Shown piece after piece: positions 53,481-61,598 of a stretch of DNA of 64,000 nt. Within the stretch, counting starts at the first letter, position 1. The number at the start of each line of letters is the position of its first letter. This DNA is from Flavobacterium cucumis. Its GTDB lineage: Bacteria; Bacteroidota; Bacteroidia; Flavobacteriales; Flavobacteriaceae. Position numbers and translations under genes: made by a program. Under the pieces are notes generated by a model that worked only from the letters and a program-made list of their open reading frames with translations, was not told the origin of the DNA and made no database searches. The DNA is taken from NCBI RefSeq assembly GCF_900148835.1, contig NZ_FRYK01000001.1:1178001-1242000 (forward strand), read 5' to 3'.

Positions 53481-54299
53481 ATGATACAAATAGCAAAAAA
53501 AGCAAAGGTGATTTTAGCAGGAGCCGGTCCCGGTGATCCCGATCTAATAAGTCTTAAGGCCCTTAAATACTTGCAAACTGCAGATGTAGTTTTAACCGAT
53601 AGATTAGTTTCGCCTGAATTAATTGAAAAGTATGCGCGTAAAGATGCAGATGTAATTTATGTTGGCAAACAATGCTCTAAAGGAATTTGGACACCACAAA
53701 AAGATATTAATGAACTTATTGTTGAGTTTGCATTGCAAGATAAATTAGTGTTAAGATTAAAAGGAGGTGATGCCACTCTATTTTCTAATATTTTAGATGA
53801 ATTACATGCAGTAAAAAGTAATAATATTCCATATGAAATTATCCCGGGAATTTCAGCTGCTTTTGGTGCGGCTTCTTACACAGGAATTCCTTTAACAGCC
53901 AGAGAATATTCAAGAGGAGTGCGTTTTTTAACCTTGTATGATTTAAATTCCGTGAAGAAAAATCAGTGGCAAGATTGGGCAACAACTGAGGATACTTTGG
54001 TTTTTTATATGAGTGGTCAACGATTAGATGTGTTGACAAAACAGCTTTTAAATTTCGGAATTGATACTTCTAAAGGAGTTGCTGTAGTGCAACAAGCGAC
54101 TACTCCAAATCAAAAAACAACTGTGTTTTCTTTTGAAGAAATAGAAAATAAATCTTTACCAGAATTCGAATATGTTCCCACCTTATTAATAATCGGTAAA
54201 GTTGTGAATTTGTATCATGATTTTGCATGGTTTGCCGAGAAAAACTCATCCGATTCCTATTTTGATAACCATAAAAATATTTACCAAAATGCTATCTGA
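53481..54299 (+). CDS. cobA: Uroporphyrinogen-III C-methyltransferase
   Basis: A 272-residue SUMT with the tetrapyrrole methylase motifs VILAGAGPGDPDLISLKAL, LRLKGGDATLFSN and EIIPGISAAFGAASYTGIPLTAR. It converts uroporphyrinogen III to precorrin-2, the first step to sirohaem, the cofactor of the sulfite reductase encoded by cysI. The next steps are supplied by the fusion protein at 58379. Its end overlaps cysJ by 11 bp. Confidence 0.94.
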   Translation: MIQIAKKAKVILAGAGPGDPDLISLKALKYLQTADVVLTDRLVSPELIEKYARKDADVIYVGKQCSKGIWTPQKDINELIVEFALQDKLVLRLKGGDATLFSNILDELHAVKSNNIPYEIIPGISAAFGAASYTGIPLTAREYSRGVRFLTLYDLNSVKKNQWQDWATTEDTLVFYMSGQRLDVLTKQLLNFGIDTSKGVAVVQQATTPNQKTTVFSFEEIENKSLPEFEYVPTLLIIGKVVNLYHDFAWFAEKNSSDSYFDNHKNIYQNAI

Positions 54300-55950
54300 A
54301 TCTAAACTATCACTATTACAACAATTGGTGCAAAATGCATCAACAGAAGAAATTATTTGGACAAAGGGCTATTTAGCTGGGTTTTTAGATAAGAATCTAA
54401 TTAAAAATATAGTTCCATCTATTGAAAACCATACTGCGGTTACTGTAAAACCTTTAATCATTTATGGAACTGAAACAGGAAATTCTAAAAAAGTAGCTTC
54501 TAGTTTGTTGGCTAATTTCAAGAAGAATAAAATTCAAGCTAAAGCGATTGATGTGTTCCAGTTTGATATTGCAAAATTAGAAAAAGAAAATTTAGTTCTT
54601 TTCGTAATGAGTACACAAGGCGAGGGCGAATTCCCTCAAAACGCGATAAGTTTTTACGAAAGTTTAAAAATGTCAAATCTTAATCTTAATAAAGTTTCTT
54701 TCGCTGTTTTAGGACTTGGAGATTCTTCATATTCGCTATTTTGTAATGCAGGGGTTTTGTTAGATGAAGTTCTATTAGAAAAAGGAGCAAATCGTTTATT
54801 ACCCTTGGTAAAAGCGGATGTTGATTTTGCAGAAACAGTTTCAATCTGGGAATCAGATTTGCAAGAAGTGCTTCAAAATTTTGGTTCAAATGTAACTAAT
54901 GAAATGAAACCAGTGAGCTCAACTGTTGCCTCTGGTAAGAAAAATTATTTAGGAAAAATCAGTCACAAGGTAGTGTTGAACGATACAGGTTCAAACAAAG
55001 AAACCTATCATATAGAAATTGAATCAGATGACGAAATTAGTTATGAACCCGGCGATGCTTTAGGTGTTTTTCCGAGAAATAAAGAAGAAGAAATAAAAGC
55101 AATTGCAACTTATTTTAATGAAGAAAATTATTCAATTCTTGCGGATAAAAATATTCGAGGTTTATCAAAGAAATCATTAGAAGCTTTTTCAAAATTGTTT
55201 GAATTACAAATTATCGAAGATAGAGCTAATTTATTAGATGTGATTCAAAAATACCAACCTAAGAAAGTGAAATTTGAAGAAATAATTGCTTTGCTTTTAC
55301 CAATTGCACCAAGATTGTATTCCATTTCTTCGTCTTCGGAAGCGCATGACGGACAGGTACATTTAACTGTAAATCTGAATAAGTTTAAAGTAGGTGAGGA
55401 AATAAAATCGGGTTTAGCATCAGAGTTTTTAGCTGATTTCCCTTTAGGTGAACCAATGGATTTCTACATCCATAAAAATCAAAATTTCCGACTGCCAAGT
55501 AAAGAAACAGATATTATTATGATTGGACCAGGTACAGGAATTGCACCATTCAGAAGTTTTTTAGCAGAAAGAGATGTCACTGGCGCCGAAGGTAAAAACT
55601 GGTTATTTTTTGGGGAGCAACATTTTGTGCTCGATTTTTATTATCAAACCGAAATCCAAGAATGGTTGACTACAGGTGTGCTGACCAAATTAGATACGGC
55701 ATTTTCAAGAGATCAAGAACGTAAAATTTATGTGCAAGACAGAATTCGAGAAAAAGCAAAAGCGTTTAATAATTGGTTAGAAAACGGAGCAAGTATTTAC
55801 ATCTGCGGACAAAAAAATCCAATGAGTCAAGATGTAGAGCAGGCCATTGTTGAGGTTATTTCAAAAGAGCGAAATATCACAGTAAGTGAAGCTAAACAAA
55901 TTTTGGAAGAATTAGAAAATCAAGGAAAATATCAAAAAGACGTGTATTAA
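54289..55950 (+). CDS. cysJ: Sulfite reductase flavoprotein subunit
   Basis: About 553 residues: an N-terminal flavodoxin domain (LIIYGTETGNSKKVASSLL, STQGEGEFP), an FAD domain (LYSISSSSEAHDGQVHLTV), and an NADPH domain (MIGPGTGIAPFRSFLAER, IYICGQKNPMSQDV). It carries electrons from NADPH through FAD and FMN to the haemoprotein. A longer frame from 54217 lies inside cobA, so ATG 54289 (MLSESKLSLL) is chosen. It is shorter than E. coli CysJ (599). Confidence 0.94.
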   Translation: MLSESKLSLLQQLVQNASTEEIIWTKGYLAGFLDKNLIKNIVPSIENHTAVTVKPLIIYGTETGNSKKVASSLLANFKKNKIQAKAIDVFQFDIAKLEKENLVLFVMSTQGEGEFPQNAISFYESLKMSNLNLNKVSFAVLGLGDSSYSLFCNAGVLLDEVLLEKGANRLLPLVKADVDFAETVSIWESDLQEVLQNFGSNVTNEMKPVSSTVASGKKNYLGKISHKVVLNDTGSNKETYHIEIESDDEISYEPGDALGVFPRNKEEEIKAIATYFNEENYSILADKNIRGLSKKSLEAFSKLFELQIIEDRANLLDVIQKYQPKKVKFEEIIALLLPIAPRLYSISSSSEAHDGQVHLTVNLNKFKVGEEIKSGLASEFLADFPLGEPMDFYIHKNQNFRLPSKETDIIMIGPGTGIAPFRSFLAERDVTGAEGKNWLFFGEQHFVLDFYYQTEIQEWLTTGVLTKLDTAFSRDQERKIYVQDRIREKAKAFNNWLENGASIYICGQKNPMSQDVEQAIVEVISKERNITVSEAKQILEELENQGKYQKDVY

Positions 55951-55989
55951 TGTAAAGATGCGATTTATCACGTCTAAAATGAAAAGAAA

Positions 55990-57636
55990 ATGAGCGAAAA
56001 ATTATCACCTATAGAAGCTATCAAGACCAAAAGTGATGGTCTTAGAGGAACATTAAAAGAAAGTATAGATTTAGACAATCATACAGGTAATGTCCGTCCA
56101 GACGACGAAACATTAGTAAAGTTTCACGGAATGTATGTACAAGACGACCGCGATCGAAGAGCAGAAAGAGCTACCAAAAAATTAGATAAATTGTATTCAT
56201 TTATGATTCGCTTACGAATTCCAGGCGGTGTAATCTCAGCAGAACAATGGTTGGCCACTCATGAAATTTCGGAACAATTCGGAACAGGTACGTTGAAAAT
56301 TACAACAAGGCAAACGGTACAATTACATGGTTTGTTAAAACATCAATTAAGACCAACGATTCAAGCTTTCAATACTGCAAAACTGGATTCAATTGCTGCT
56401 TGTGGCGATGTCAACAGAAATGTAATCGTGAGTTCACATCCTCAAATTTCTCCAATCCATCAACAGATTTACGAATATGCAGATAAAATTTCAACTTTAT
56501 TACTACCTAAAACACAATCTTATTATGAGGTTTTTATCGATGGTGAAAAAATTTATGAGCGTTCTGCAGAAGCCGATCCTTTGTATGAAGATAGATATTT
56601 GCCAAGAAAATTTAAAATTGCAATTGCTATTCCGCCGAGTAATGATGTTGATGTTTTTGCAAATGATATTGGATTGATTGCTGTAATTGAAAATGATGTG
56701 TTGAAAGGATTCAATATTGCAATTGGTGGAGGATTGGCTACAACACATGGAAATCCAAATACATATGCGCGTTTGGGAAGTATTATTGGGTTTACCGATA
56801 CGGAAGAAAAAACATTAAAATCAGTGTATGAAATTCTTACCGTACAACGTGATTTTGGAAATCGCGTGGATAGAAAATTATCTCGACTAAAATATACAGT
56901 AGATAAATTAACGGTGGAAGGTTTCAAAAAAGAATTAGAAAGCAGAATTGGATTTGATTTGTTACCAGCGCAACCTTTTAAATTTACCGAAAGAAACGAT
57001 CGTTTTGGTTGGGAACAAAATCATCAAGGTAGTTGGTTTTATACATTGTTTGTAGAGCATGGGGTAGTGAAGCCTTATCAAAAGCAATTTTTATATGAAT
57101 TAGCACAATTAAAGATTTCAAACTTTATTTTTTCGGGTAATCAAAATCTGATTTTAGGAGAAATTAATGATGAAGATAAGTCAAAAGTTGAAGCATTATT
57201 AGTCGCTCACGATATTGAAAAACAAGTAAGTGCACTTCGGAAAAGTTCCATGGCTTGTGTTGCTTTACCAACATGCCCATTGGCCTTAGCAGAGGCGCAA
57301 CGCTATTTGCCAGAATTAGTTACTAAAATTGAACCTTTATTAGAAAAACATGGTTTAACAGAGGATGAAATTTCAATACGAATGACGGGTTGTCCAAACG
57401 GTTGTGGTAGACCTTATGTAGCTGAATTAGGTTTTATTGGAACTGGTGCTGGACAATATAATTTCATGTTGGGAGGTGATAGATATGGAGAAAGATTGAA
57501 TTTTTTATATAAAGAAAAGCTAACAGAAAGTCAAATTTTAGAAGAAGTGGATAGTTTGTTTTCAAATTATGTAGCTAATAAAACAATTGATGAAACATTT
57601 GGAGATTTTGCTTTTAGAACCTTTTTTAAAGATTAA
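55990..57636 (+). CDS. cysI: Sulfite reductase haemoprotein subunit
   Basis: A 548-residue nitrite/sulfite reductase-family protein. The [4Fe-4S]-sirohaem ligands appear as C-X5-C (ACVALPTCPLA) and C-X3-C (TGCPNGCGRP). It reduces sulfite to sulfide with six electrons. The adjacent cysJ indicates an NADPH-linked sulfite reductase and not a nitrite reductase. Its 3' end overlaps the DUF2490 gene by about 47 bp. Confidence 0.95.
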   Translation: MSEKLSPIEAIKTKSDGLRGTLKESIDLDNHTGNVRPDDETLVKFHGMYVQDDRDRRAERATKKLDKLYSFMIRLRIPGGVISAEQWLATHEISEQFGTGTLKITTRQTVQLHGLLKHQLRPTIQAFNTAKLDSIAACGDVNRNVIVSSHPQISPIHQQIYEYADKISTLLLPKTQSYYEVFIDGEKIYERSAEADPLYEDRYLPRKFKIAIAIPPSNDVDVFANDIGLIAVIENDVLKGFNIAIGGGLATTHGNPNTYARLGSIIGFTDTEEKTLKSVYEILTVQRDFGNRVDRKLSRLKYTVDKLTVEGFKKELESRIGFDLLPAQPFKFTERNDRFGWEQNHQGSWFYTLFVEHGVVKPYQKQFLYELAQLKISNFIFSGNQNLILGEINDEDKSKVEALLVAHDIEKQVSALRKSSMACVALPTCPLALAEAQRYLPELVTKIEPLLEKHGLTEDEISIRMTGCPNGCGRPYVAELGFIGTGAGQYNFMLGGDRYGERLNFLYKEKLTESQILEEVDSLFSNYVANKTIDETFGDFAFRTFFKD

Positions 57637-58366
57637 AAACCATTTAAAATTAGCATTGGTTGTATCAGTGCTACTTTTTCAAAATAGTTATGGTCAGAAA
57701 AAGATACAACATCAAAAATTGATTTGGTACGGCTATTATAATACGCTGCAATTGAATCCAAATTGGAAACGCTATTCAGAAATACAAGAGCGTCATTTTA
57801 TTAATCCAATTGCGCAACATCAGTTGGTTTTTAGAGCTAATATTGAAAGGAAATTATTAAATAATTGGTCTACACTATTGGGAATGACTTTGTTTTTACA
57901 AAGTCCACAAAATTTAAATTCCACATCTGATTTAATGGTTCCAGAACTTCGGCCAAGTGTTGGTTTTGTAAATTTTGAGCGTTTTGGGTTATTAAAAATG
58001 AACCATAAATATCAGATGGAAGCCCGCTTTTTTCACAATCAAGTAAATGGAGAATTGACATCGGGATATACTTTTTCAAATTTTCGTTTTCGATACCAAT
58101 TGTGTTTCGATTATCCATTGCTAAGATTTGATGAATCTGATAAAATTATTCTAAAAATAAAAGACGAATTAATGTTAAATATTGGGAGTCAGATAGTAAA
58201 AAACACCTTTGATCAAAACCGAATTTATTTGGGTTTGAATTATGTAATTACTTCAAAATTAGCTTTTGAAGTTGGATACATGAATTGGTTTCAACAACAA
58301 CAAAATGGAACAGATTATTATGATAGAAACATATTACGATTTTCAATTTTTCACATCATTTCTTAA
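57590..58366 (+). CDS. DUF2490 outer-membrane protein in the sulfur operon
   Basis: About 258 residues. A hydrophobic signal-like stretch (LKLALVVSVLLFQNSYGQ) follows about 15 residues of unusual N-terminus, and the body is beta-rich (WYGYYNTLQLNPNWKRYSEI, QERHFINPIAQHQLVF) as in DUF2490 barrels. The ATG at 57590 lies inside cysI. A later start (for example TTG near the LALVV codons) would avoid the overlap but shorten the signal peptide. Its role is unknown. Its place between cysI and the sirohaem/transporter fusion suggests a part in uptake of sulfur compounds across the outer membrane (inference). Confidence 0.8.
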   Translation: MKHLEILLLEPFLKIKNHLKLALVVSVLLFQNSYGQKKIQHQKLIWYGYYNTLQLNPNWKRYSEIQERHFINPIAQHQLVFRANIERKLLNNWSTLLGMTLFLQSPQNLNSTSDLMVPELRPSVGFVNFERFGLLKMNHKYQMEARFFHNQVNGELTSGYTFSNFRFRYQLCFDYPLLRFDESDKIILKIKDELMLNIGSQIVKNTFDQNRIYLGLNYVITSKLAFEVGYMNWFQQQQNGTDYYDRNILRFSIFHIIS

Positions 58367-58378
58367 ATAGAACTAATT

Positions 58379-59821
58379 ATGACGAATACCCTTTTTCCTG
58401 TTTTTCTAAAAACCGAAACCACTCACTTTCTTATAGTTGGTGGTGGAAATGTTGGTTTGGAAAAAACCGAAACGTTACTCAGACAAAATCCTGAAATTAG
58501 AATTACAGTTGTTGCTACCTATTTTCATCCAAAATTAGTTGAAATCGGTAGTACTCATAATACTATTACTTTTTTTGAACGTCCTTTTGAAGAAGCCGAT
58601 TTATTAAATAAAGATTTTGTTATCATCACAACGGATAAGCCAGAGGTGAATTTAGCTGTGCGTGAATTAGCCAAGTCTAAAGGAATAAAAGTAAATGCAG
58701 CTGATCAACCTGCATTATGTGATTTTTATTTGGGCTCGATTGTAAACAAAGGAAGTTTAAAAATTGCAATTTCGACAAACGGAAAATCGCCGGTTCTTGC
58801 AAAGCGAATGCGGGAATATTTTACGGAGGTTATACCTGATAATATAGAAGAAAGTTTAACCGTTTTAAATGATTTTAGAAGTAAGCATAAAGGGGATTTT
58901 AGTCAAAAATTAGCCGATCTAAATAAGTTAACGGAAGGTTTTCAAAAAAGCAGAGAAACCAAGAAGTATAAACGTTTGGCCTTTACATTGGCGACTTCTT
59001 TTCTAATGTTTTTTATTGGATATGGTTGTTCTACTTTAGTTACATTTTCTGATATTCAAAATGGACTTAGTCAAGTACCAAATGAGTTTTATTATATGCT
59101 TTTGATTGGTTTTGTTGCCCAATTAATTGATGGGGCTGTAGGCTTAGGTTATGGAGTAACATGTGCAACGAGTATGATGATTTTAGGAGTTAAGTTACCA
59201 GCTATTAGCGGTAGTATACATACAGCAGAAATGTTTTCTAGCGCCATAAGTGGTTTCTCTCATTACAAATTTGGAAATGTAAATAAGAAATTGCTTTTTT
59301 GGTTGGTATCATTTGGAGTTGTTGGGGCTGTTTTAGGGGCTTTTTTTTTAGTTTATCTAGGGAATGAATATGAAAAATTAGCCTACTTGATTTTATCTGC
59401 ATATACTTTTGTTATAGGTATTCGCTTAATTATCATTGCTTTTAAAAAGTTTCAGTTCAAAAAGAAAATTAAATTTTTAGGTGTTTTAGGATTCACAGGA
59501 GGTTTTATGGATGCTTTTGGTGGAGGAGGTTGGGGGCCAATAGTTACTTCAACACTATTGGCAAAAGGAAGAAAGTCTAAATATGTGGTAGGAACAGTTA
59601 GTTTGGCTGAGTTTTTTGTAACATTTGCTGCGTCAATAGTGTTTTTTACCTCTCTGGGAGTGAGTCATTGGTATATTGTTTTAGGGCTTATTTTAGGCGG
59701 GGTTATTGCATCGCCAATTGCGGCAAAGTTAGCAGGAAAATTGCCCCAGAAAGCAGCTTTGTTATTTGTTTCTTTCTTGGTTATTGTGTTTAGTGTTAGG
59801 GTGTTTTTAAAAATTGTTTGA
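58379..59821 (+). CDS. Fusion: precorrin-2 dehydrogenase (CysG N-terminal type) plus TauE/SafE transporter
   Basis: A 480-residue protein. Residues 1-200 form a sirohaem synthase N-terminal domain: an NAD-binding LIVGGGNVGLEKTETLL, TTDKPEVNLAV, NAADQPALCDFYLGSIV, and ISTNGKSPVLAKRMREY. This domain dehydrogenates precorrin-2 and may insert iron. Residues about 205-480 form a TSUP (TauE/SafE) membrane domain of some eight helices with two repeats (LIDGAVGLGYGVTCATSMMI and GGFMDAFGGGGWGPIVTST). TSUP proteins move sulfite, sulfate or sulfonates. The operon has no other sulfate permease, so this domain may be the sulfate importer (inference). Confidence 0.9.
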   Translation: MTNTLFPVFLKTETTHFLIVGGGNVGLEKTETLLRQNPEIRITVVATYFHPKLVEIGSTHNTITFFERPFEEADLLNKDFVIITTDKPEVNLAVRELAKSKGIKVNAADQPALCDFYLGSIVNKGSLKIAISTNGKSPVLAKRMREYFTEVIPDNIEESLTVLNDFRSKHKGDFSQKLADLNKLTEGFQKSRETKKYKRLAFTLATSFLMFFIGYGCSTLVTFSDIQNGLSQVPNEFYYMLLIGFVAQLIDGAVGLGYGVTCATSMMILGVKLPAISGSIHTAEMFSSAISGFSHYKFGNVNKKLLFWLVSFGVVGAVLGAFFLVYLGNEYEKLAYLILSAYTFVIGIRLIIIAFKKFQFKKKIKFLGVLGFTGGFMDAFGGGGWGPIVTSTLLAKGRKSKYVVGTVSLAEFFVTFAASIVFFTSLGVSHWYIVLGLILGGVIASPIAAKLAGKLPQKAALLFVSFLVIVFSVRVFLKIV

Positions 59822-59908
59822 AATTTTGAAATAATTTAGATTTATAAACTTTTATTTTTTTAACATTAAGATGTTTTTTCCATATAAATAGATTTAAATA
59901 ACAAAATT

Positions 59909-59959
59909 TAGAAAAATAATCTATTTATTTTATTATTACAGAAAATAAATCTAATTTTG
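59909..59959 (+). promoter_or_regulatory. met operon promoter with twin TAGA-N7-TCTA sites
   Basis: Site 1 at 59909-59923 is TAGA-N7-TCTA. Site 2 at 59939-59953 is CAGA-N7-TCTA. The spacing is again 30 bp. The -7 box TAATTTTG (59952-59959) overlaps site 2, and TTA (59930-59932) sits at the -33 position with a 19-bp spacer. It is a copy of the cys promoter module. No terminator for the cys operon is visible in the 88 bp between the fusion gene and site 1. Confidence 0.7.
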
Positions 59960-59984
59960 TTTCATTAAAATAATATAATAGAAG

Positions 59985-60053
59985 ATGAACTTTACAATGT
60001 GCAATATTTGTATGATGCTGTGGAACAATCCGCAGAGGAAACCTATTGCATAA
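59985..60053 (+). CDS. Cys/Met-rich leader peptide of the met operon
   Basis: A 22-codon ORF. Codons 5-13 encode MCNICMMLW: two Cys and three internal Met. It ends NPQRKPIA. The bases from the Asn codon to the Ile codon (60027-60048) are identical to those of the first leader, which fits selection on the RNA pairing arm as well as on the peptide. Same length as the 48605 leader. Confidence 0.75.
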   Translation: MNFTMCNICMMLWNNPQRKPIA

Positions 60054-60106
60054 TTTTAAAAGTAAATTAATTCAATATAACCTCTGTCGAAAGCAGAGGT
60101 TTTTTT
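60033..60106 (+). promoter_or_regulatory. Attenuator of the met operon
   Basis: Terminator: AACCTCTG (60079-60086), loop TCGAAAG, CAGAGGTT (60094-60101), then T's to 60106. Antiterminator: CAGAGG (60033-60038) with CCTCTG (60081-60086), plus TATTG (60044-60048) with CAATA (60073-60077). The loop sequence differs from the first copy, while the pairing arms are identical. Confidence 0.75.
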
Positions 60107-60127
60107 ATTTCTAAAAACACAACAAAT

Positions 60128-60178
60128 ATGAAAATAGCCATTTACAATCCAAGACGATGTTGTCGAATGTGTAGCTGA
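60128..60178 (+). CDS. Third Cys-rich mini-ORF before metY
   Basis: A 16-codon ORF, MKIAIYNPRRCCRMCS, lying between the met attenuator and metY. Three Cys and one Met fall in the last six residues. It is unlike the other two leaders in sequence, and no terminator follows it. It could be a second translational sensor or a chance ORF. The position and the Cys cluster make chance less likely. Confidence 0.45.
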   Translation: MKIAIYNPRRCCRMCS

Positions 60179-60200
60179 AAAGGAAACTTCGGAACAAAAA

Positions 60201-60240
60201 ATCTTAATACTTAATACAAATATCTTAATACTTAAAATAT
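60201..60240. repeat. Short tandem repeat before metY
   Basis: ATCTTAATACTTAA occurs twice with a 21-bp period, in a run that ends one base before the metY ATG. Confidence 0.65.
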
Positions 60241-60241
60241 C

Positions 60242-61534
60242 ATGAGCACAAATAAATTTGCAACAAACGCTTTACACGAAGGACACGACACAACTAAAAA
60301 TGCTGGAACAAGAGCAGTTCCAATTTACCAAACCACATCTTACGTTTTCAATAATTCCGACCACGCAGCCAATCTTTTTGGTTTAGCTGAAGCGGGTTTT
60401 ATTTATACAAGATTAAATAACCCAACAAACGATATCTTAGAACAACGCTTAGCTAAATTAGAAGGTGGGATCGGAGCTGTCGTAACCGCTTCAGGAACCG
60501 CAGCCATCTCAACTGCTTTATTAACGTTGTTAAAAGCTGGCGATCACATCGTAGCTTCAAACAGTTTATATGGAGGTACTTACAATTTGTTAAACGTGAC
60601 TTTGCCAAGATTAGGCATTACGACAACATTTGTAGATCCATCAAATCCTGAGAATTTCTTAAATGCAGCACAAGAAAATACAAGAGTTTTCTTCGCCGAA
60701 AGTTTAGGAAATCCAAAATTAGATGTACTCGATTTAAAAGCCATTTCAAAAGCCGCACAAACCTATAAAGTGCCTTTCATTGTAGATAACACAGTTGCAA
60801 CTCCTTTTTTGTTAAACCCCATCGAGCACGGAGCCAACATCATAATTCATTCCTTAACAAAATACATAGGTGGAAACGGAACTTCTCTGGGAGGTGTTAT
60901 CATCGATGCAGGAAATTTTGATTGGAGCAACGGAAAATTCCCGGAATTCACAGAACCTTCAGCAGGTTATCACGGATTAAAATATTATGAAGCCTTAGGA
61001 GCAGCTTCGTTCATAGCAAAAGTTAGAATCGAAGGGTTACGTGATTTAGGTGCTTCTTTGAGTCCGTTTAACGCATTTCAAATTATTCAAGGATTAGAAA
61101 CATTGGCTATTCGAATTAAAAAGCACAGTGAAAACGCTTTGGAATTAGCCAAATGGTTACAAAAACGTTCCGAAGTGGCTTGGGTAAATTACCCTGGATT
61201 AATTTCTTCAAAATATTATGATTTAGCACTAGAATATTTACCAGAAGGACAAAGTGGCATCGTAACTTTTGGGTTAAAAGGTGGTTATGAAGCTGCTAAA
61301 AAAGTAGCCGATGAGACTCAATTTTTCTCATTGTTAGCGAATATTGGCGATACAAAATCACTGATTATTCATCCAGCAAGTACAACGCACCAACAATTGT
61401 CAGAAGAGCAACAAATCACAACCGGAGTAACGAAAGATCTAATTCGTTTATCCGTTGGTTTAGAAGATATTGAAGACTTGAAAGCCGATTTACAAAGTGT
61501 TTTCGAAAAATTGCCAGTTCAAAATTTAGTTTAG
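60242..61534 (+). CDS. metY: O-acetylhomoserine sulfhydrylase (aminocarboxypropyltransferase)
   Basis: A 430-residue Cys/Met-metabolism PLP enzyme. The cofactor Lys is in IIHSLTKYIGGNG; family motifs are PIYQTTSYVF, RLNNPTNDILEQRLAKLEGG and the C-terminal HPASTTHQQL. The length and start match MetY-type enzymes, which combine O-acetylhomoserine with sulfide to give homocysteine directly. This uses the sulfide made by the neighbouring operon and bypasses cystathionine. First gene of the met operon. Confidence 0.94.
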   Translation: MSTNKFATNALHEGHDTTKNAGTRAVPIYQTTSYVFNNSDHAANLFGLAEAGFIYTRLNNPTNDILEQRLAKLEGGIGAVVTASGTAAISTALLTLLKAGDHIVASNSLYGGTYNLLNVTLPRLGITTTFVDPSNPENFLNAAQENTRVFFAESLGNPKLDVLDLKAISKAAQTYKVPFIVDNTVATPFLLNPIEHGANIIIHSLTKYIGGNGTSLGGVIIDAGNFDWSNGKFPEFTEPSAGYHGLKYYEALGAASFIAKVRIEGLRDLGASLSPFNAFQIIQGLETLAIRIKKHSENALELAKWLQKRSEVAWVNYPGLISSKYYDLALEYLPEGQSGIVTFGLKGGYEAAKKVADETQFFSLLANIGDTKSLIIHPASTTHQQLSEEQQITTGVTKDLIRLSVGLEDIEDLKADLQSVFEKLPVQNLV

Positions 61535-61549
61535 GTTTTTGTTTGTTTG

Positions 61550-61588
61550 AAGGCTGCCGATAGACCTACCTAAAGGCAGCCTTTTTTT
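61550..61588 (+). terminator. Hairpin with T-run between metY and metX
   Basis: AAGGCTGCC (61550-61558), 16-nt loop, GGCAGCCTT (61575-61583), T-run to 61588: a 9-bp GC-rich stem. It lies inside what looks like one operon, so it may set a higher level of metY than of metX-thrA. Confidence 0.75.
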
Positions 61589-61598
61589 AAAAAGAGAG

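Noticed and set aside
48516..60106. Composite mobile element bounded by the duplicated module
   Set aside because: There is no transposase or integrase and no terminal inverted repeats; the repeats are regulatory modules at the heads of two operons.
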